From: Streptomyces katrae
GTDB taxonomy: Bacteria; Actinomycetota; Actinomycetes; Streptomycetales; Streptomycetaceae
Direction of reading: 5' to 3'
Assembly: GCF_000717655.1 (NCBI RefSeq)
Contig: NZ_JNZY01000038.1
Location: 1-60,478 of the forward strand
Length of the DNA stretch: 60,478 nucleotides
Shown: positions 1 through 7,987 of the stretch, piece after piece
Position numbering within the stretch: the stretch's first letter is position 1
Layout of the letters: each line of letters opens with the position of its first letter
Made by a program: the position numbers and the translations under genes
The notes under the pieces: model-generated
Seen by the model: the letters and a program-made list of their open reading frames with translations, nothing else
Told to the model about the DNA's origin: nothing
Databases searched by the model: none

Positions 1-443
1 CAGGAGAGAACCGCCTCGCTGCGCTCGACGGGGCTCGGCTTTGCCGAGCCAGGGGCGGCCCCTCGGGCCGGAGTCCTGCGCTTCGCTCCGGACAAGGTTC
101 GGGGTTCCGCTGCGCTCCACCCCGAACGGCCCGCTCCGCGGGCCCGGGTGACCCCGTTTCACGGGGTCCGGGCCTACGGCCCGTTGGGCGGGTCCGCTCC
201 GCTCCCCCACCCCAGGCCCTTCCGGCTCCGCCTCCAGGACCAGCCCGCTCCGCGGGCCGCCAACAGCAGTAAGCCGGCCGCTGCCGGGCTCCTCGACCGG
301 GATGGTGCGGGAGATTTCCAAGCACAGGCTTACTCCGAGGCCCACCCTGCCCCGGGATCCACCCGAGGCAGGGTCAAGACTTTGTTTCAAAATGTGGTCC
401 AGATGAACTCTGGAAGGCGGAGGTGTTCCCGCCCGCTCGCTCG
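1..443. repeat. palindrome-rich noncoding region
   Basis: No convincing gene is present. The stretch is dense in short perfect hairpins, for example arms at 32-39 and 43-50 with a 3-nt loop, and arms at 150-157 and 161-168 with a 3-nt loop. Larger imperfect palindromes lie between them. Streptomyces intergenic and plasmid regions often carry such structures. A terminator or replication-related role is possible but not shown. Confidence 0.5.
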
Positions 444-1148
444 CTAGCTCCGGGCAAGATCTACGATCAGCGCCGTGGCGTTGTCGGCTCGTCCTTCGGC
501 GTGTGCGATGGCAGCTGCCACCAGGGCGCGGGCCGCCTTGTGGGGGCGTCCCATCAGGTAGTCAGTGATGGTCAGTTGGGCGTCTTCAAGCGGCTCGTAT
601 GCGCCGTCGCTGGCCAGCACAAGCCTACCGGCGCTGGGGACCTGGACGGATCCAAACGGGGCGTGGGGGCTGGTGTCACCGAGGTAGGACGTGACCCGGT
701 TGCGGGCATAGGGTCCGGGCTCCAGCCCCATGTCGGTCAGGACCTGCCGCATGTTGTGATCGGTGGTCAGCGTCTCCAGCCGGTCACTGGATGGCGGGAG
801 CAGGTAGGCGCGGGCGTCACCGCACCAGGCCACCTCGAGCGGCTTTCCGGGCTCCGCGACGGCCACGACGGCTACGGCCTTGGGCATGTCTTCCGCACGC
901 CATCCCTCCTCGGCCAGCTCGGCGGCGCGGGCGGCGTGGATCTCTCGCAGGCCGTCCAAGGCCCCGGCGCGGGCGGCGGTGCGGGCAAGTCGGCGCGCGG
1001 CCGTGCGCGTCCACGTCCGAACTCCTTCCGTGCTGCCGATCCCGTCGAGCAAGGCATAGGCGCGGCGTCCCTGATGGGTGTAGGTCGCCGTGGCGTCGCA
1101 CTGGTGGGAGCGTCCGCCGATCAGCTGGGCCGCGCTGTGGGTGCTCAT
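444..1148 (-). CDS. PP2C-family protein serine/threonine phosphatase
   Basis: A 234-residue protein with the ordered metal-binding motifs of PP2C phosphatases: Asp35-Gly36, Gly110-Asp111 within WCGDARAYL, Asp181-Gly182 within LASDGAYEP, and Asp222-Asn223 near the C terminus. The family removes phosphate from Ser/Thr using two metal ions. There is no signal peptide or membrane segment, so it should be cytoplasmic. The ATG is preceded by an AGGAG ribosome site on the minus strand. It is the last gene of a leftward block of accessory genes. PP2C proteins of this compact type occur on Streptomyces plasmids, but the substrate is unknown. Confidence 0.85.
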   Translation of the reverse strand: MSTHSAAQLIGGRSHQCDATATYTHQGRRAYALLDGIGSTEGVRTWTRTAARRLARTAARAGALDGLREIHAARAAELAEEGWRAEDMPKAVAVVAVAEPGKPLEVAWCGDARAYLLPPSSDRLETLTTDHNMRQVLTDMGLEPGPYARNRVTSYLGDTSPHAPFGSVQVPSAGRLVLASDGAYEPLEDAQLTITDYLMGRPHKAARALVAAAIAHAEGRADNATALIVDLARS

Positions 1149-1230
1149 GATGACTCCTGTCTCAGCGATGAGCGGGGTGGGCGGGTTCTCCCGCCCACCC
1201 CGTGGGCGGGGCTGTGGAGCTGACTTCGAC

Positions 1231-2235
1231 TCAGACGGTCATGAGGCGGAAGGCGCGTTCCATCACGTCGTCGGCGGTGCCGCTGATCACTCGCTCCGCG
1301 CGGGCGGCGATCTTCAGGTCCGGACTGCTGCCGCGCGCCGGGGCCACGTGGTTGGCGTATTCGGTGATCGCGTTGTAGCCCGCCCACGCCGTTCCCCGAA
1401 TGCCGGCCTGGGTGTCGGCCTGCTCGAAGAGACTGCGGATGCTATTCCACCGGGTGGCCTGATTCGTCTTCTTCCGGGCGCTGTCGCTGTCAGCGACCGG
1501 CCACAGCTCATCGACGACCGAACGCAGGGCCCGGGTCGTCATCTCTGTGTCCAGCATGCGCTGAGCGGCCTTCTCGAACTCCTCGGCGTACTTGAAGGTG
1601 AGTCCCAGCGCCTGCCGGGCCTGCGCGATGCGGCCGCGCGCTCCGGAGGTGTGGCGGACCGTGTAGCTGCTCTTTGCGTTCCGGAGACCGGCGCGCAAGG
1701 TATTGGCGCACACCACACGCACGGGCGTGACGACGATGCGGAATGCGCTGCTGCCGTCATGGGAGTTGAAGGCGGCAATGTAGAGGTCCACGTCGTCGCT
1801 GCCGCCGATGGTCATCGTTTGGGGCAGCTTCATGGTCAGGAACACCTGTCGGCCCTCTCGCAGGGATCCGGCCGTCTCGAAGTGCGCCCCGGACTCGTCG
1901 GCGAGGAAGTTGAGGAACTCGGCGTGTTCCTCGTTCTGGACGGGCGTGTAGTCGGGGCCGACCACGCCGAGTGTCTCGGGGCGCCCGGTCTTGGGGTGCG
2001 TGCGTACGCTCGCCCTGTGGTTCGGCACGTCCAGGAGGGTCGTACCCTCTGCCGTCAGTTCGGTGGCGTGAAGGCCGACCAGGCGGACGTTCCAGCCGTC
2101 CAAGGCCGCCAGGCGCATAGCGTCCTCAGCGGTCAGTGCGTCGGCGGTCACCGTTCCCAGCCTGTGCCAGGCGCTCTCACGCGCGCTCACGAACGCGGCT
2201 GTACCGTCGCTGAACTGCTCGATCTCGTGTGCCAT
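1231..2235 (-). CDS. DUF932 / phage-plasmid-like protein
   Basis: A 334-residue protein that matches the DUF932 (phage/plasmid-like, TIGR03299) family in length and in its opening, with MAHEIEQF, a SAWHRLG motif and a long central alpha/beta region. Members are common on plasmids, phages and integrative elements, and the biochemical role is not established. The ATG follows a good GGAGAG ribosome site. It lies upstream of the PP2C gene in the same direction. The family supports a mobile origin for this end of the window. Confidence 0.85.
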   Translation of the reverse strand: MAHEIEQFSDGTAAFVSARESAWHRLGTVTADALTAEDAMRLAALDGWNVRLVGLHATELTAEGTTLLDVPNHRASVRTHPKTGRPETLGVVGPDYTPVQNEEHAEFLNFLADESGAHFETAGSLREGRQVFLTMKLPQTMTIGGSDDVDLYIAAFNSHDGSSAFRIVVTPVRVVCANTLRAGLRNAKSSYTVRHTSGARGRIAQARQALGLTFKYAEEFEKAAQRMLDTEMTTRALRSVVDELWPVADSDSARKKTNQATRWNSIRSLFEQADTQAGIRGTAWAGYNAITEYANHVAPARGSSPDLKIAARAERVISGTADDVMERAFRLMTV

Positions 2236-2307
2236 GGGAGTCTCTCCTTCTGGGGTGTTCTACGGATGCGGCAGGGGTGCCACTCCCCCGCCGCTGGCGG
2301 GCTGTGG

Positions 2308-2874
2308 TCAGTCGTTCTGGGTGTCCGCGTACGCGGGGATCACGGCGCGCACCTTGTCTGCGTCGATGCATCCGGGGTGCCGGTACGGGGAGGGCGGGTT
2401 GCCGTTGCGGCCGCGCAGGTGGGACCAGTAGCGGTTGCCCTCCCAGCCGCACAGCTGGCACCGGACCGCCCACGGGTTGTCCGCTCCGGGGTAGCCGCCG
2501 CGGGGCTCCCACCGGTAGGCGGTCAGACCAGCCACGGCCTTGCGGGCCGCGTTCTGGTTGCGATCGGTGTCGCGCATGCGCGGGTGCAGCAGCGGCACGC
2601 GGCCGCCCGTTCCCTGGTCCGGCTTCCGCGTGTCCGCTTGGGGCGTGATGCGACCCGCGCGGTACTCCTCCAGGAGATAGCGAGCAACGGCGTCACTGCC
2701 GTCCCGGCCGTCGCCCCGCCGGATCGGCTCGCTCGTTCCGGCCGGGATGGCCAGCCATCCTCCGTGCCATCGGAAGATCCGGCCGATCTGCTGCTCGTCG
2801 ACCAGGACCGGGTAGCGGCATTCGTGGTCGGCCCTGCCGATGCGGTACCCATGCGGGCTGTCGTCGTTCGTCAT
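2308..2874 (-). CDS. hypothetical protein with possible zinc-binding C-terminal half
   Basis: The frame stays open upstream to 3054, but the ATG at 2874 (MTNDDSPHGY) is chosen because AGAGGAG lies just upstream, giving 188 residues. The C-terminal half has a CQLC pair, and further on an HPGC, which together could bind zinc. The N-terminal half has a charged, tryptophan-rich segment. I do not recognise the family. It shares direction and close spacing with its small neighbours, so it is probably part of one accessory operon. Confidence 0.7.
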   Translation of the reverse strand: MTNDDSPHGYRIGRADHECRYPVLVDEQQIGRIFRWHGGWLAIPAGTSEPIRRGDGRDGSDAVARYLLEEYRAGRITPQADTRKPDQGTGGRVPLLHPRMRDTDRNQNAARKAVAGLTAYRWEPRGGYPGADNPWAVRCQLCGWEGNRYWSHLRGRNGNPPSPYRHPGCIDADKVRAVIPAYADTQND

Positions 2875-2999
2875 GGCGGTGCTCCTCTGGGCAGGCCGGA
2901 ATGCCTGCCAGGCTGGGATGTGGGCGTTGGAAGAGAGTCGGGCGTCAGGGCCCGGAACGGTCGGCCGCCGCGTCAGGCAGCCGACCAAGGCCGGGCCGG

Positions 3000-3458
3000 T
3001 CAGGCCAGGGTGGGGGCGTCCACGAAGGTGACCGCCGGGGGAAGCGGGTCGCACAGGTCTCGGTCCTCGGCAATGCAGTAGGCCACGTGGCTCTGCTCGG
3101 CCGTGGCCGGGAACGCGGCGAGGTCACTGACCATCCAGGACATGAACCGCACGCTGCCGTCCGGATTCATCGTGCGCGCGGCCAACATGGCGTTGACGCC
3201 CGTCGTCGTCGTAGCCAGAAGGAACGCGACGAACACGACCGGATCGTTGCCGTCGTCCTCGCTCAACACGGGCCCGTCGATGATGCACTGACCCTCGACA
3301 CACGTGACGTCGTCGCAGGTTTCTTCCTCGGTCGCCAGTACCACCGTGAGGTGGTGGGGTCCCTCACCGGCGGCGCGGGCCAGGGACCGCAGCAGGATCA
3401 TGGATCGGCGGGCGAGCTCCCGTGCGGCAGACAGATCACGGGAAGGGGATTTGAACAT
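3000..3458 (-). CDS. hypothetical accessory protein
   Basis: A 152-residue protein. The ATG at 3458 (MFKSPSRDLS) is preceded by GAGAGG, so the longer upstream extension is rejected. It is acidic and has an AARELARRSMILL helix near the N terminus and a hydrophobic VVFVAFLLA strand in the middle. No known domain is recognised. It sits in a run of five leftward small genes between DUF932 and the DUF3846-like gene. Confidence 0.65.
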   Translation of the reverse strand: MFKSPSRDLSAARELARRSMILLRSLARAAGEGPHHLTVVLATEEETCDDVTCVEGQCIIDGPVLSEDDGNDPVVFVAFLLATTTTGVNAMLAARTMNPDGSVRFMSWMVSDLAAFPATAEQSHVAYCIAEDRDLCDPLPPAVTFVDAPTLA

Positions 3459-3547
3459 GGGCGTGCCCTCTCTTGGTGTTCTGCGGTGGACCTGCGGGGC
3501 CGGGTGCCACTCCCGGCCCCGCGGTTCAGTGGCTGAGCGCTGGGGTG

Positions 3548-3961
3548 CTAGACCAGGTTGATGTGAGGGGCATCGTCGTAGTACAGACCCTGCACCGGCG
3601 GGAGGGTCTCGCCGGTCCACTCATCCCGGGAGTAGGCGCAGCGCAGGACATCGGCCGTAAGCGGGGTTGCGACCAGACCGCGTACGTGCCAGCCCCACGC
3701 GCGGGCCTTCCCCTCCCCCTCGATGCTGCGCAGCACGACGCCGCATACCTCGCCCGTCAGGGCGGCCGCAGTGGTGCTGATGATGTCGGCCATGTCCACG
3801 CCCAGGCCGAGGTAGGTCCGGCGGCCCTCGTTGTGGAATCGGATGGTTACGGAGGGGCCGCCTGCGTAGGCCGTGATGGTGTGACAGCCGTCCTCGGCCG
3901 CATCGAAGATGCTGTACAGGAGATTCTCGGCGCGCTGCCTGGGGGAGATCGTCGGCTTCAT
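3548..3961 (-). CDS. hypothetical accessory protein
   Basis: A 137-residue protein whose ATG follows GAAAGGAAGG. The sequence alternates polar strands and helices (MKPTISPRQRAENLLYSIFD, then a beta-rich middle). It has no signal peptide or membrane helix. I do not recognise the family. It belongs by direction and spacing to the leftward accessory block; the untranslated leaders of these genes share a near-identical segment containing GCCGGGTGCCACTCCCGGCC. Confidence 0.65.
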   Translation of the reverse strand: MKPTISPRQRAENLLYSIFDAAEDGCHTITAYAGGPSVTIRFHNEGRRTYLGLGVDMADIISTTAAALTGEVCGVVLRSIEGEGKARAWGWHVRGLVATPLTADVLRCAYSRDEWTGETLPPVQGLYYDDAPHINLV

Positions 3962-4078
3962 GGGCCCTTCCTTTCGCGATGGGTTCTTCGGGCGGGCCTG
4001 CGGGGCCGGGTGCCACTCCCGGCCCCGCAGGGTGGGCCGGTCGCCGGGCAGGAGACCCGGGCCGACCGTGACGGCCTG

Positions 4079-4483
4079 TCAGCTGGTGCGCTGTGCGGGG
4101 ATGTGAAGGCTGCGCATGAGCACCCGCTTGCCGGTCAGGTGTCGCTCGATGATCCGAAGCGCCTGGTCCTGCGTGAGACCGTCCGCGATGCTCGCGCAGG
4201 TGTGGGGGATGGCGCCGGTCAGTACAACCGGGCCACAGATGGTGTGCGGGATGCTGAGCAGCCGTTGTGCGCTCCGGTTGACCTGGGCGTTCTCCCAGAG
4301 GGCGTTGTCGTCCGACCAGACAGTCAGGGTGTCGTCGATCCGCTTCGAGCCCATCCGGGCCTTCTGCTGGATCCCCTCACGGCGGAGCAGTTCGTGGGGC
4401 TCGGTGGTGGGGGTCCAGTCTGCGAGGACGAAACTGCCGTCGTTGTGCACGATCAGCGCGAAGGGCTTTGCGTCCGCGGCCAT
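4079..4483 (-). CDS. DUF3846-like protein
   Basis: The ATG at 4483 (MAADAKPFAL) has AGGGAGAG upstream, giving 134 residues. The opening FALIVHNDGS strand, the central DTLTVWSDD and NRSAQRL segments, the ICGPVVLTG motif and the LTQDQALRIIE helix resemble DUF3846 proteins, small plasmid and phage proteins of unknown function. The assignment is from motif order only. It is the first gene of the leftward accessory block. A second protein with a GPVVVTG motif is encoded at 46530-46784. Confidence 0.6.
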   Translation of the reverse strand: MAADAKPFALIVHNDGSFVLADWTPTTEPHELLRREGIQQKARMGSKRIDDTLTVWSDDNALWENAQVNRSAQRLLSIPHTICGPVVLTGAIPHTCASIADGLTQDQALRIIERHLTGKRVLMRSLHIPAQRTS

Positions 4484-4650
4484 AGCTCTCCCTAGAAGTT
4501 GAGGGCTGGGGGTCTTCGGTGCCGGTGGGTTCTTGCCACGTCCCCCCACCAACAAGAGAATTCTATCGCGAGAGAGGCGCAATCGGTAGGGAATCGCCCC
4601 CCTTGGGGCGACCCGAAAGAGTGATGTATTAGCAGGTCACAGGGTGTTTA

Positions 4651-4953
4651 CAGCCCGGCGGGGGGCGGGCATGGCGGGTCAGGTGCCGGCTGGACCCGGA
4701 GCGCGAAGCGCGGAGGGCAAGGGGTGTGGTGGCGGGTGGGAAAGGCAGGGGTATTCTGCGCGCGCAGCGCGCACCCCTGCCTTTCCCACCCGCCACCACA
4801 CCCCGCAGCGCGGGCGGTCGTGAGGGCACGGCCGGCGCAGCGGAGCGGAGCCTGCCGTGCCCTCACGACCGCCCGCGGCCAAGGGGGTGAGCGGCGAAGC
4901 CGCTCACCCCCGGGCCGGCGCCGGACCCGCAACGCCCGCCCCCCGCCGGGCTG
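4651..4953. repeat. nested perfect inverted repeats (300 bp)
   Basis: Four sets of perfect arms lie inside one another or side by side. Outer 20-bp arms are 4651-4670 and 4934-4953. Within them are 32-bp arms at 4721-4752 and 4773-4804 with a 20-nt loop, 21-bp arms at 4811-4831 and 4855-4875, and 13-bp arms at 4883-4895 and 4899-4911. There is no gene here. The region lies between the leftward accessory block and a helix-turn-helix gene. A replication, transfer or plasmid-incompatibility site is possible. Confidence 0.85.
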
Positions 4954-4960
4954 AAATGCC

Positions 4961-4998
4961 TTGAGGGGGCCACAGCCGGAGAGCTGCGGCCCCCTCAA
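4961..4998 (-). terminator. hairpin after the helix-turn-helix gene
   Basis: Arms 4961-4976 and 4983-4998 pair over 16 bp with one mismatch and a 6-nt loop. It begins 20 bp beyond the stop codon of the leftward gene at 5019. It lacks a T tract, as is usual in Streptomyces. Confidence 0.65.
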
Positions 4999-5018
4999 GG
5001 GCAAATCGGTTGGGGGCG

Positions 5019-5783
5019 CTAGGAGGCGCCGTAAAACTCCTGTGCGGCCTTCAGGGCTGCCCGGCGGACGGCCGGCGGATAGCCGAGGCGCTCCGCCGCC
5101 TCTTCGACACCCAGACCCGGTTCCGTGTGCATCAGCGCGACGATGCGCGCTGCGCGCTCCTGCTGCAGGTGCCGCTGCGCGGCCGGGACGGAGATACCGA
5201 GGACATCGACGGCGTGGGCGGCGGTCACCGCGGGGTTGGCGTCGAGGAGTTCGGCGATGCGGCCGGGGAGCAGGTCGCGGGGGACCATGTCGCCCGATCC
5301 CTTCGGCCGGCCGCTGGGAGCGCTCATGGCGCCGCGTCCGGCCGCGTAGGCGAGCACCGCAGCGCGCGGCCAGTGCTCGACCCCACCCACGACCACGACA
5401 TGGTCAGCAAGGCCAGGGTCGGTCTTATAGCTGTCCACGCTGCGAGGCTTCACATCGAGCAGGACAGCCGCCTCGCGGCGGTCAAGGAGATCCTCCTCGT
5501 GCTCGGAGTCCGGGATGACGGGCTGAGGCCGGCCGTCGCGGTAGGCCTCCACCTGCTCCAGGTCCCACAGGAGAACCCTCGAGTCCGCAGAACTCACAGG
5601 GACGGGGAAGCCGCCCTCCGCATAAGGCTTCGCCCGGCGGAAGGCGGCCCACTTCATGCCCAGGACGTCGGCGAGTTCCTCCCGCCCGACGGCCGTTCGT
5701 CCAGCGCGGATCAAGAGCCCGACCCCCGGTAGATGCGGCGCGCCGGCGAACTCCAGCACGCGGAAGAAAAAAATATACCGCAC
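5019..5783 (-). CDS. helix-turn-helix DNA-binding protein
   Basis: The frame from GTG 5783 gives 254 residues. The N-terminal part (TAVGREELADVLGMKWAAFR, then FPVPV and LLWDLEQVEAYRDG) has the shape of a small MerR/AlpA-like winged helix. A second HTH-like stretch (LLDRREAAVLLDVKPRSVDS) follows, and the C-terminal third is helical (TAAHAVDVLGISVPAAQRHL). The true start may lie downstream, at a codon inside the first 30 residues, because a palindrome covers the first codon. It probably controls itself or the adjacent repeats. The exact family is not recognised. Confidence 0.65.
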   Translation of the reverse strand: MRYIFFFRVLEFAGAPHLPGVGLLIRAGRTAVGREELADVLGMKWAAFRRAKPYAEGGFPVPVSSADSRVLLWDLEQVEAYRDGRPQPVIPDSEHEEDLLDRREAAVLLDVKPRSVDSYKTDPGLADHVVVVGGVEHWPRAAVLAYAAGRGAMSAPSGRPKGSGDMVPRDLLPGRIAELLDANPAVTAAHAVDVLGISVPAAQRHLQQERAARIVALMHTEPGLGVEEAAERLGYPPAVRRAALKAAQEFYGAS

Positions 5784-5805
5784 TAAGAGTACATCGCGTG
5801 CGGTA
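5776..5805. promoter_or_regulatory. candidate operator of the helix-turn-helix gene
   Basis: Perfect inverted arms TACCGCAC (5776-5783) and GTGCGGTA (5798-5805) are separated by 14 bp. They cover the 5' end of the leftward HTH gene, the expected place for autoregulation. Confidence 0.5.
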
Positions 5806-6240
5806 CGTGCCCACGGGCCAGCCGACCGCTATGCTCGCCCCTGAGACGCATGTGGGTTTCTCCCAAGGTGTGTTCTTCGGTAGGCCGACGCCCTTGCCAC
5901 CCGCCCTCGGCGGAAGTGGGCGTCGGCCACATCTCTTTCACCCACCCCGGCCTTTTGCCCCGGCCTCTCCCTTCCGCTCCACCCGCCCGAATCGCCGCCC
6001 CTCCCGTGCCCACCTCCCAGTCCCACTCACACCTGCCTACAGCGACCCCATCAACACCCCTCAACCCCAAGCCCAAGCCCAAGCCCAACCGAGCCAGCCA
6101 GCCAGCCAGCCAGAACAGACCCCCAACCCAACGCCGAACTCCTTCTCCCCCTCAACCCCCCTATAAGAAATGTCTGACTGGTCACCACCGCCGAGACCGG
6201 CGCTGACCAGCAAAAATGCAAGGCCCTCAGCGGAGTGATT
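5806..6240. other. intergenic region with hairpin and simple repeats
   Basis: I see no gene. The region holds an 11-bp hairpin (arms 5883-5893 and 5918-5928) with an inner 5-bp hairpin in its loop. It also has three AAGCCC hexamers near 6070-6088 and five GCCA tetramers at 6093-6112. Two TCCCCCTC/ACCCCCCTA copies at 6146-6163 resemble the array that follows. Confidence 0.6.
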
Positions 6241-6309
6241 TCCCCCTAAGACTCCCCCTCGCGCTCCCCCTCATGGACCCCCCTCAGATTCCCCCTCGCT
6301 GTCCCCCTC
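6241..6309. repeat. six-copy direct repeat with 12-bp period (iteron-like)
   Basis: The octamer TCCCCCTC, or a one-base variant, starts at 6241, 6253, 6265, 6278, 6290 and 6302. The spacings are therefore 12, 12, 13, 12 and 12 bp. On the minus strand it reads GAGGGGGA. Such regular spacing in an intergenic region suggests a protein-binding array, as in plasmid iterons or operators. Confidence 0.75.
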
Positions 6310-6381
6310 AGTCGCCCGGCCCTTCCGCGCTGAACCACGCCCGCCTAGGGCGTGTGTCGGAAGTGCTCTAGGTTGGCTGAC

Positions 6382-6903
6382 GTGAGCGCACGGGGGCGGA
6401 ATTATCGATATGTCGGGCCCGTCGAGCTGAAGGCTGCGGTCCGGCCTGACGGCGGCGGGTGCCCGATCAGCTCGGCGGCTGAGTTCGATGCCTGGATCGC
6501 TAAGCGATCGGTGGCGGAGCTGGCCGAACCGTTCACGTTCGTGGTCGGCATGGACGGTGTGCTCCGGCTGGCGCCGCGGCGAAGCGAGCACGTGGCCTGT
6601 GCTGGTGGAGACATGGTTCTGAGTGCCGGCGAGATCAGCTTCGTGCGCGAGGCAGACCGGTGGACCGTGAGCGAGGTCAGCAACCAGTCCACCGGGTACT
6701 GCCCGGACGTCAGCTCCTGGGTGGAGGTCGCCAGTGCACTGGACGACATAGGTCTCGGGCGGCCTTCCGACTTCACCCACGAGGTGGTGTTCCGACGATG
6801 CCTGGGCTGCCAGGAACGCAACATCGTGCGTGACGACGACTTCGTCTGCGTCTTCTGCGGCAACGATCTGCCCGCGGCGTGGAACGTGGATCCCACCGCG
6901 TGA
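6382..6903 (+). CDS. conserved hypothetical protein with C-terminal zinc ribbon
   Basis: The GTG at 6382 gives 173 residues starting VSARGRNYRYVGPVELKAAV. An ATG 30 bases upstream is possible but adds nothing family-like. The C terminus has two cysteine pairs (CLGC and CVFC) separated by about 15 residues, the pattern of a zinc ribbon. The middle has conserved-looking STGYCPD and FTHEVVFRRC motifs. I recall similar conserved actinobacterial hypotheticals but no known function. It is followed within 10 bp by IS5-type debris. Confidence 0.75.
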   Translation: MSARGRNYRYVGPVELKAAVRPDGGGCPISSAAEFDAWIAKRSVAELAEPFTFVVGMDGVLRLAPRRSEHVACAGGDMVLSAGEISFVREADRWTVSEVSNQSTGYCPDVSSWVEVASALDDIGLGRPSDFTHEVVFRRCLGCQERNIVRDDDFVCVFCGNDLPAAWNVDPTA

Positions 6904-6913
6904 CGACCGAGTG

Positions 6914-7320
6914 TCAAAGCCACTCGTTGATGGCTGCGACAAGCACGGCCGCCTCGTAGCGGACGGCGAGCTTGTCGGATCGCGTGGCGACAGCGCGGTG
7001 CCTCTTGAGGCGGTTGATCCCGCACTCGACCGCGTGACGCTTGCGGTAGTCGATGGGTCGAACTGTGGTGGTCGCCGCGGGAGCCGAGCTTTTGGCGGTT
7101 GCGTGCCTGATCGGCCTTGTCGGGGACGGTGCATCGGATTCCGCGGCGGCGCAGGTAGGCGCGCGTTTTGCGGGAGGTGTACGCCTTGTCCACACGGACC
7201 CGATCGGGACGGACACGTGGCCGCCCCGGCCCGATGCGGGGCACGCGGACTTTCTCCAATACGGGTTCGAACTGCGGCGAGTCCCCGCGTTCGGCCGGGT
7301 CCCCCAGCTCGCCGCAGCTG
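6914..7320 (-). pseudogene. IS5-family transposase remnant
   Basis: On the minus strand the C-terminal piece [20 protein letters not shown] through [11 protein letters not shown] is typical of IS5-family DDE transposases. The preceding part ([18 protein letters not shown]) lies in a different frame. A frameshift near 7060 and loss of the N terminus therefore make the gene dead. Its upstream edge abuts a broken methyltransferase gene, so the insertion or a later deletion probably created this junction. Confidence 0.8.
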
Positions 7321-7790
7321 ATCGGCATGGGCGATCCACAGCCGGTAGAGCCGCTCCCACATCGCAGGCTCACGGGGCCGCTCATCCATATGCTCCTGCG
7401 TCAGTCCGGCAGCGGCGATCTCCCTGTGCCACGCCGGGTCCGCACCGCGCCGGAGCGCGCGGGTCACCACTAGGCAGCCGCCGGGGGCCAGGATGCGGCG
7501 AGCTCACGCAGCGCCGCCCCGCGGTCGCCGGCACGCCCGAGGGCGTCCACGAACACGATGCCGTGGGCATACCCGGATGGCAGGCCGGTGTTCTCCAGCT
7601 CGGCGGTACGGAAGACGCCGCGGTCGGCGGCGTGCTCGAGGAAGGTGGGCGCGGAGGGCGGTTGCCTGGGCGGTGGCGACGGGCGAGAGGTCGAAGGCGT
7701 TCAGGCGAACGGCGAGGGCGCGGGCCAGCCACAGGACGACGCCGCCAGCGCCGCATCCGCGGGGTCCACATCGGCCACTGCGCGCGGCGA
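7320..7790 (-). pseudogene. class I SAM-dependent methyltransferase remnant
   Basis: Reading leftward, successive frames give GCGAGGVVLWLARALAVRLN (the SAM-binding motif I region), then FRTAELENTGLPSGYAHGIV, then LVVTRALRRGADPAWHREIA and [16 protein letters not shown]. Placed in order these form the end of a class I methyltransferase, but at least two frameshifts separate the pieces. The C terminus runs into IS5 sequence near 7320. The N terminus above motif I is not recognisable. The gene is not functional. Confidence 0.65.
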
Positions 7791-7987
7791 CGGACGAGGG
7801 GCAACAGCGTCTTCACCCCGCTCACCAGACTGGTGCCCGCCGCCCACTCCTACACCACCCGGGCCGGGGCACGTGCGGGCTACCTGGCGACCGGCGGCAG
7901 CGCAGCCACAGGGCAATCCTGGGCGACCTCGGCAGCTGGGCTGTACGCGGCCACAGGCAACGGCTGCTCGACATGCCACACCTTGGG

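Noticed and set aside
1..440. Linear-plasmid telomere
   Set aside because: Palindromes are present, but the typical Streptomyces terminal sequence and loop order are not recognised, and the window edge may be arbitrary.
148..447. Open frame at the left edge
   Set aside because: It lies in palindrome-rich sequence with no domain, and codon use follows base composition only.
1090..3081. 663-codon plus-strand frame
   Set aside because: It runs antisense to the DUF932 and hypothetical genes, whose starts and motifs are clear. It is a high-GC shadow frame.
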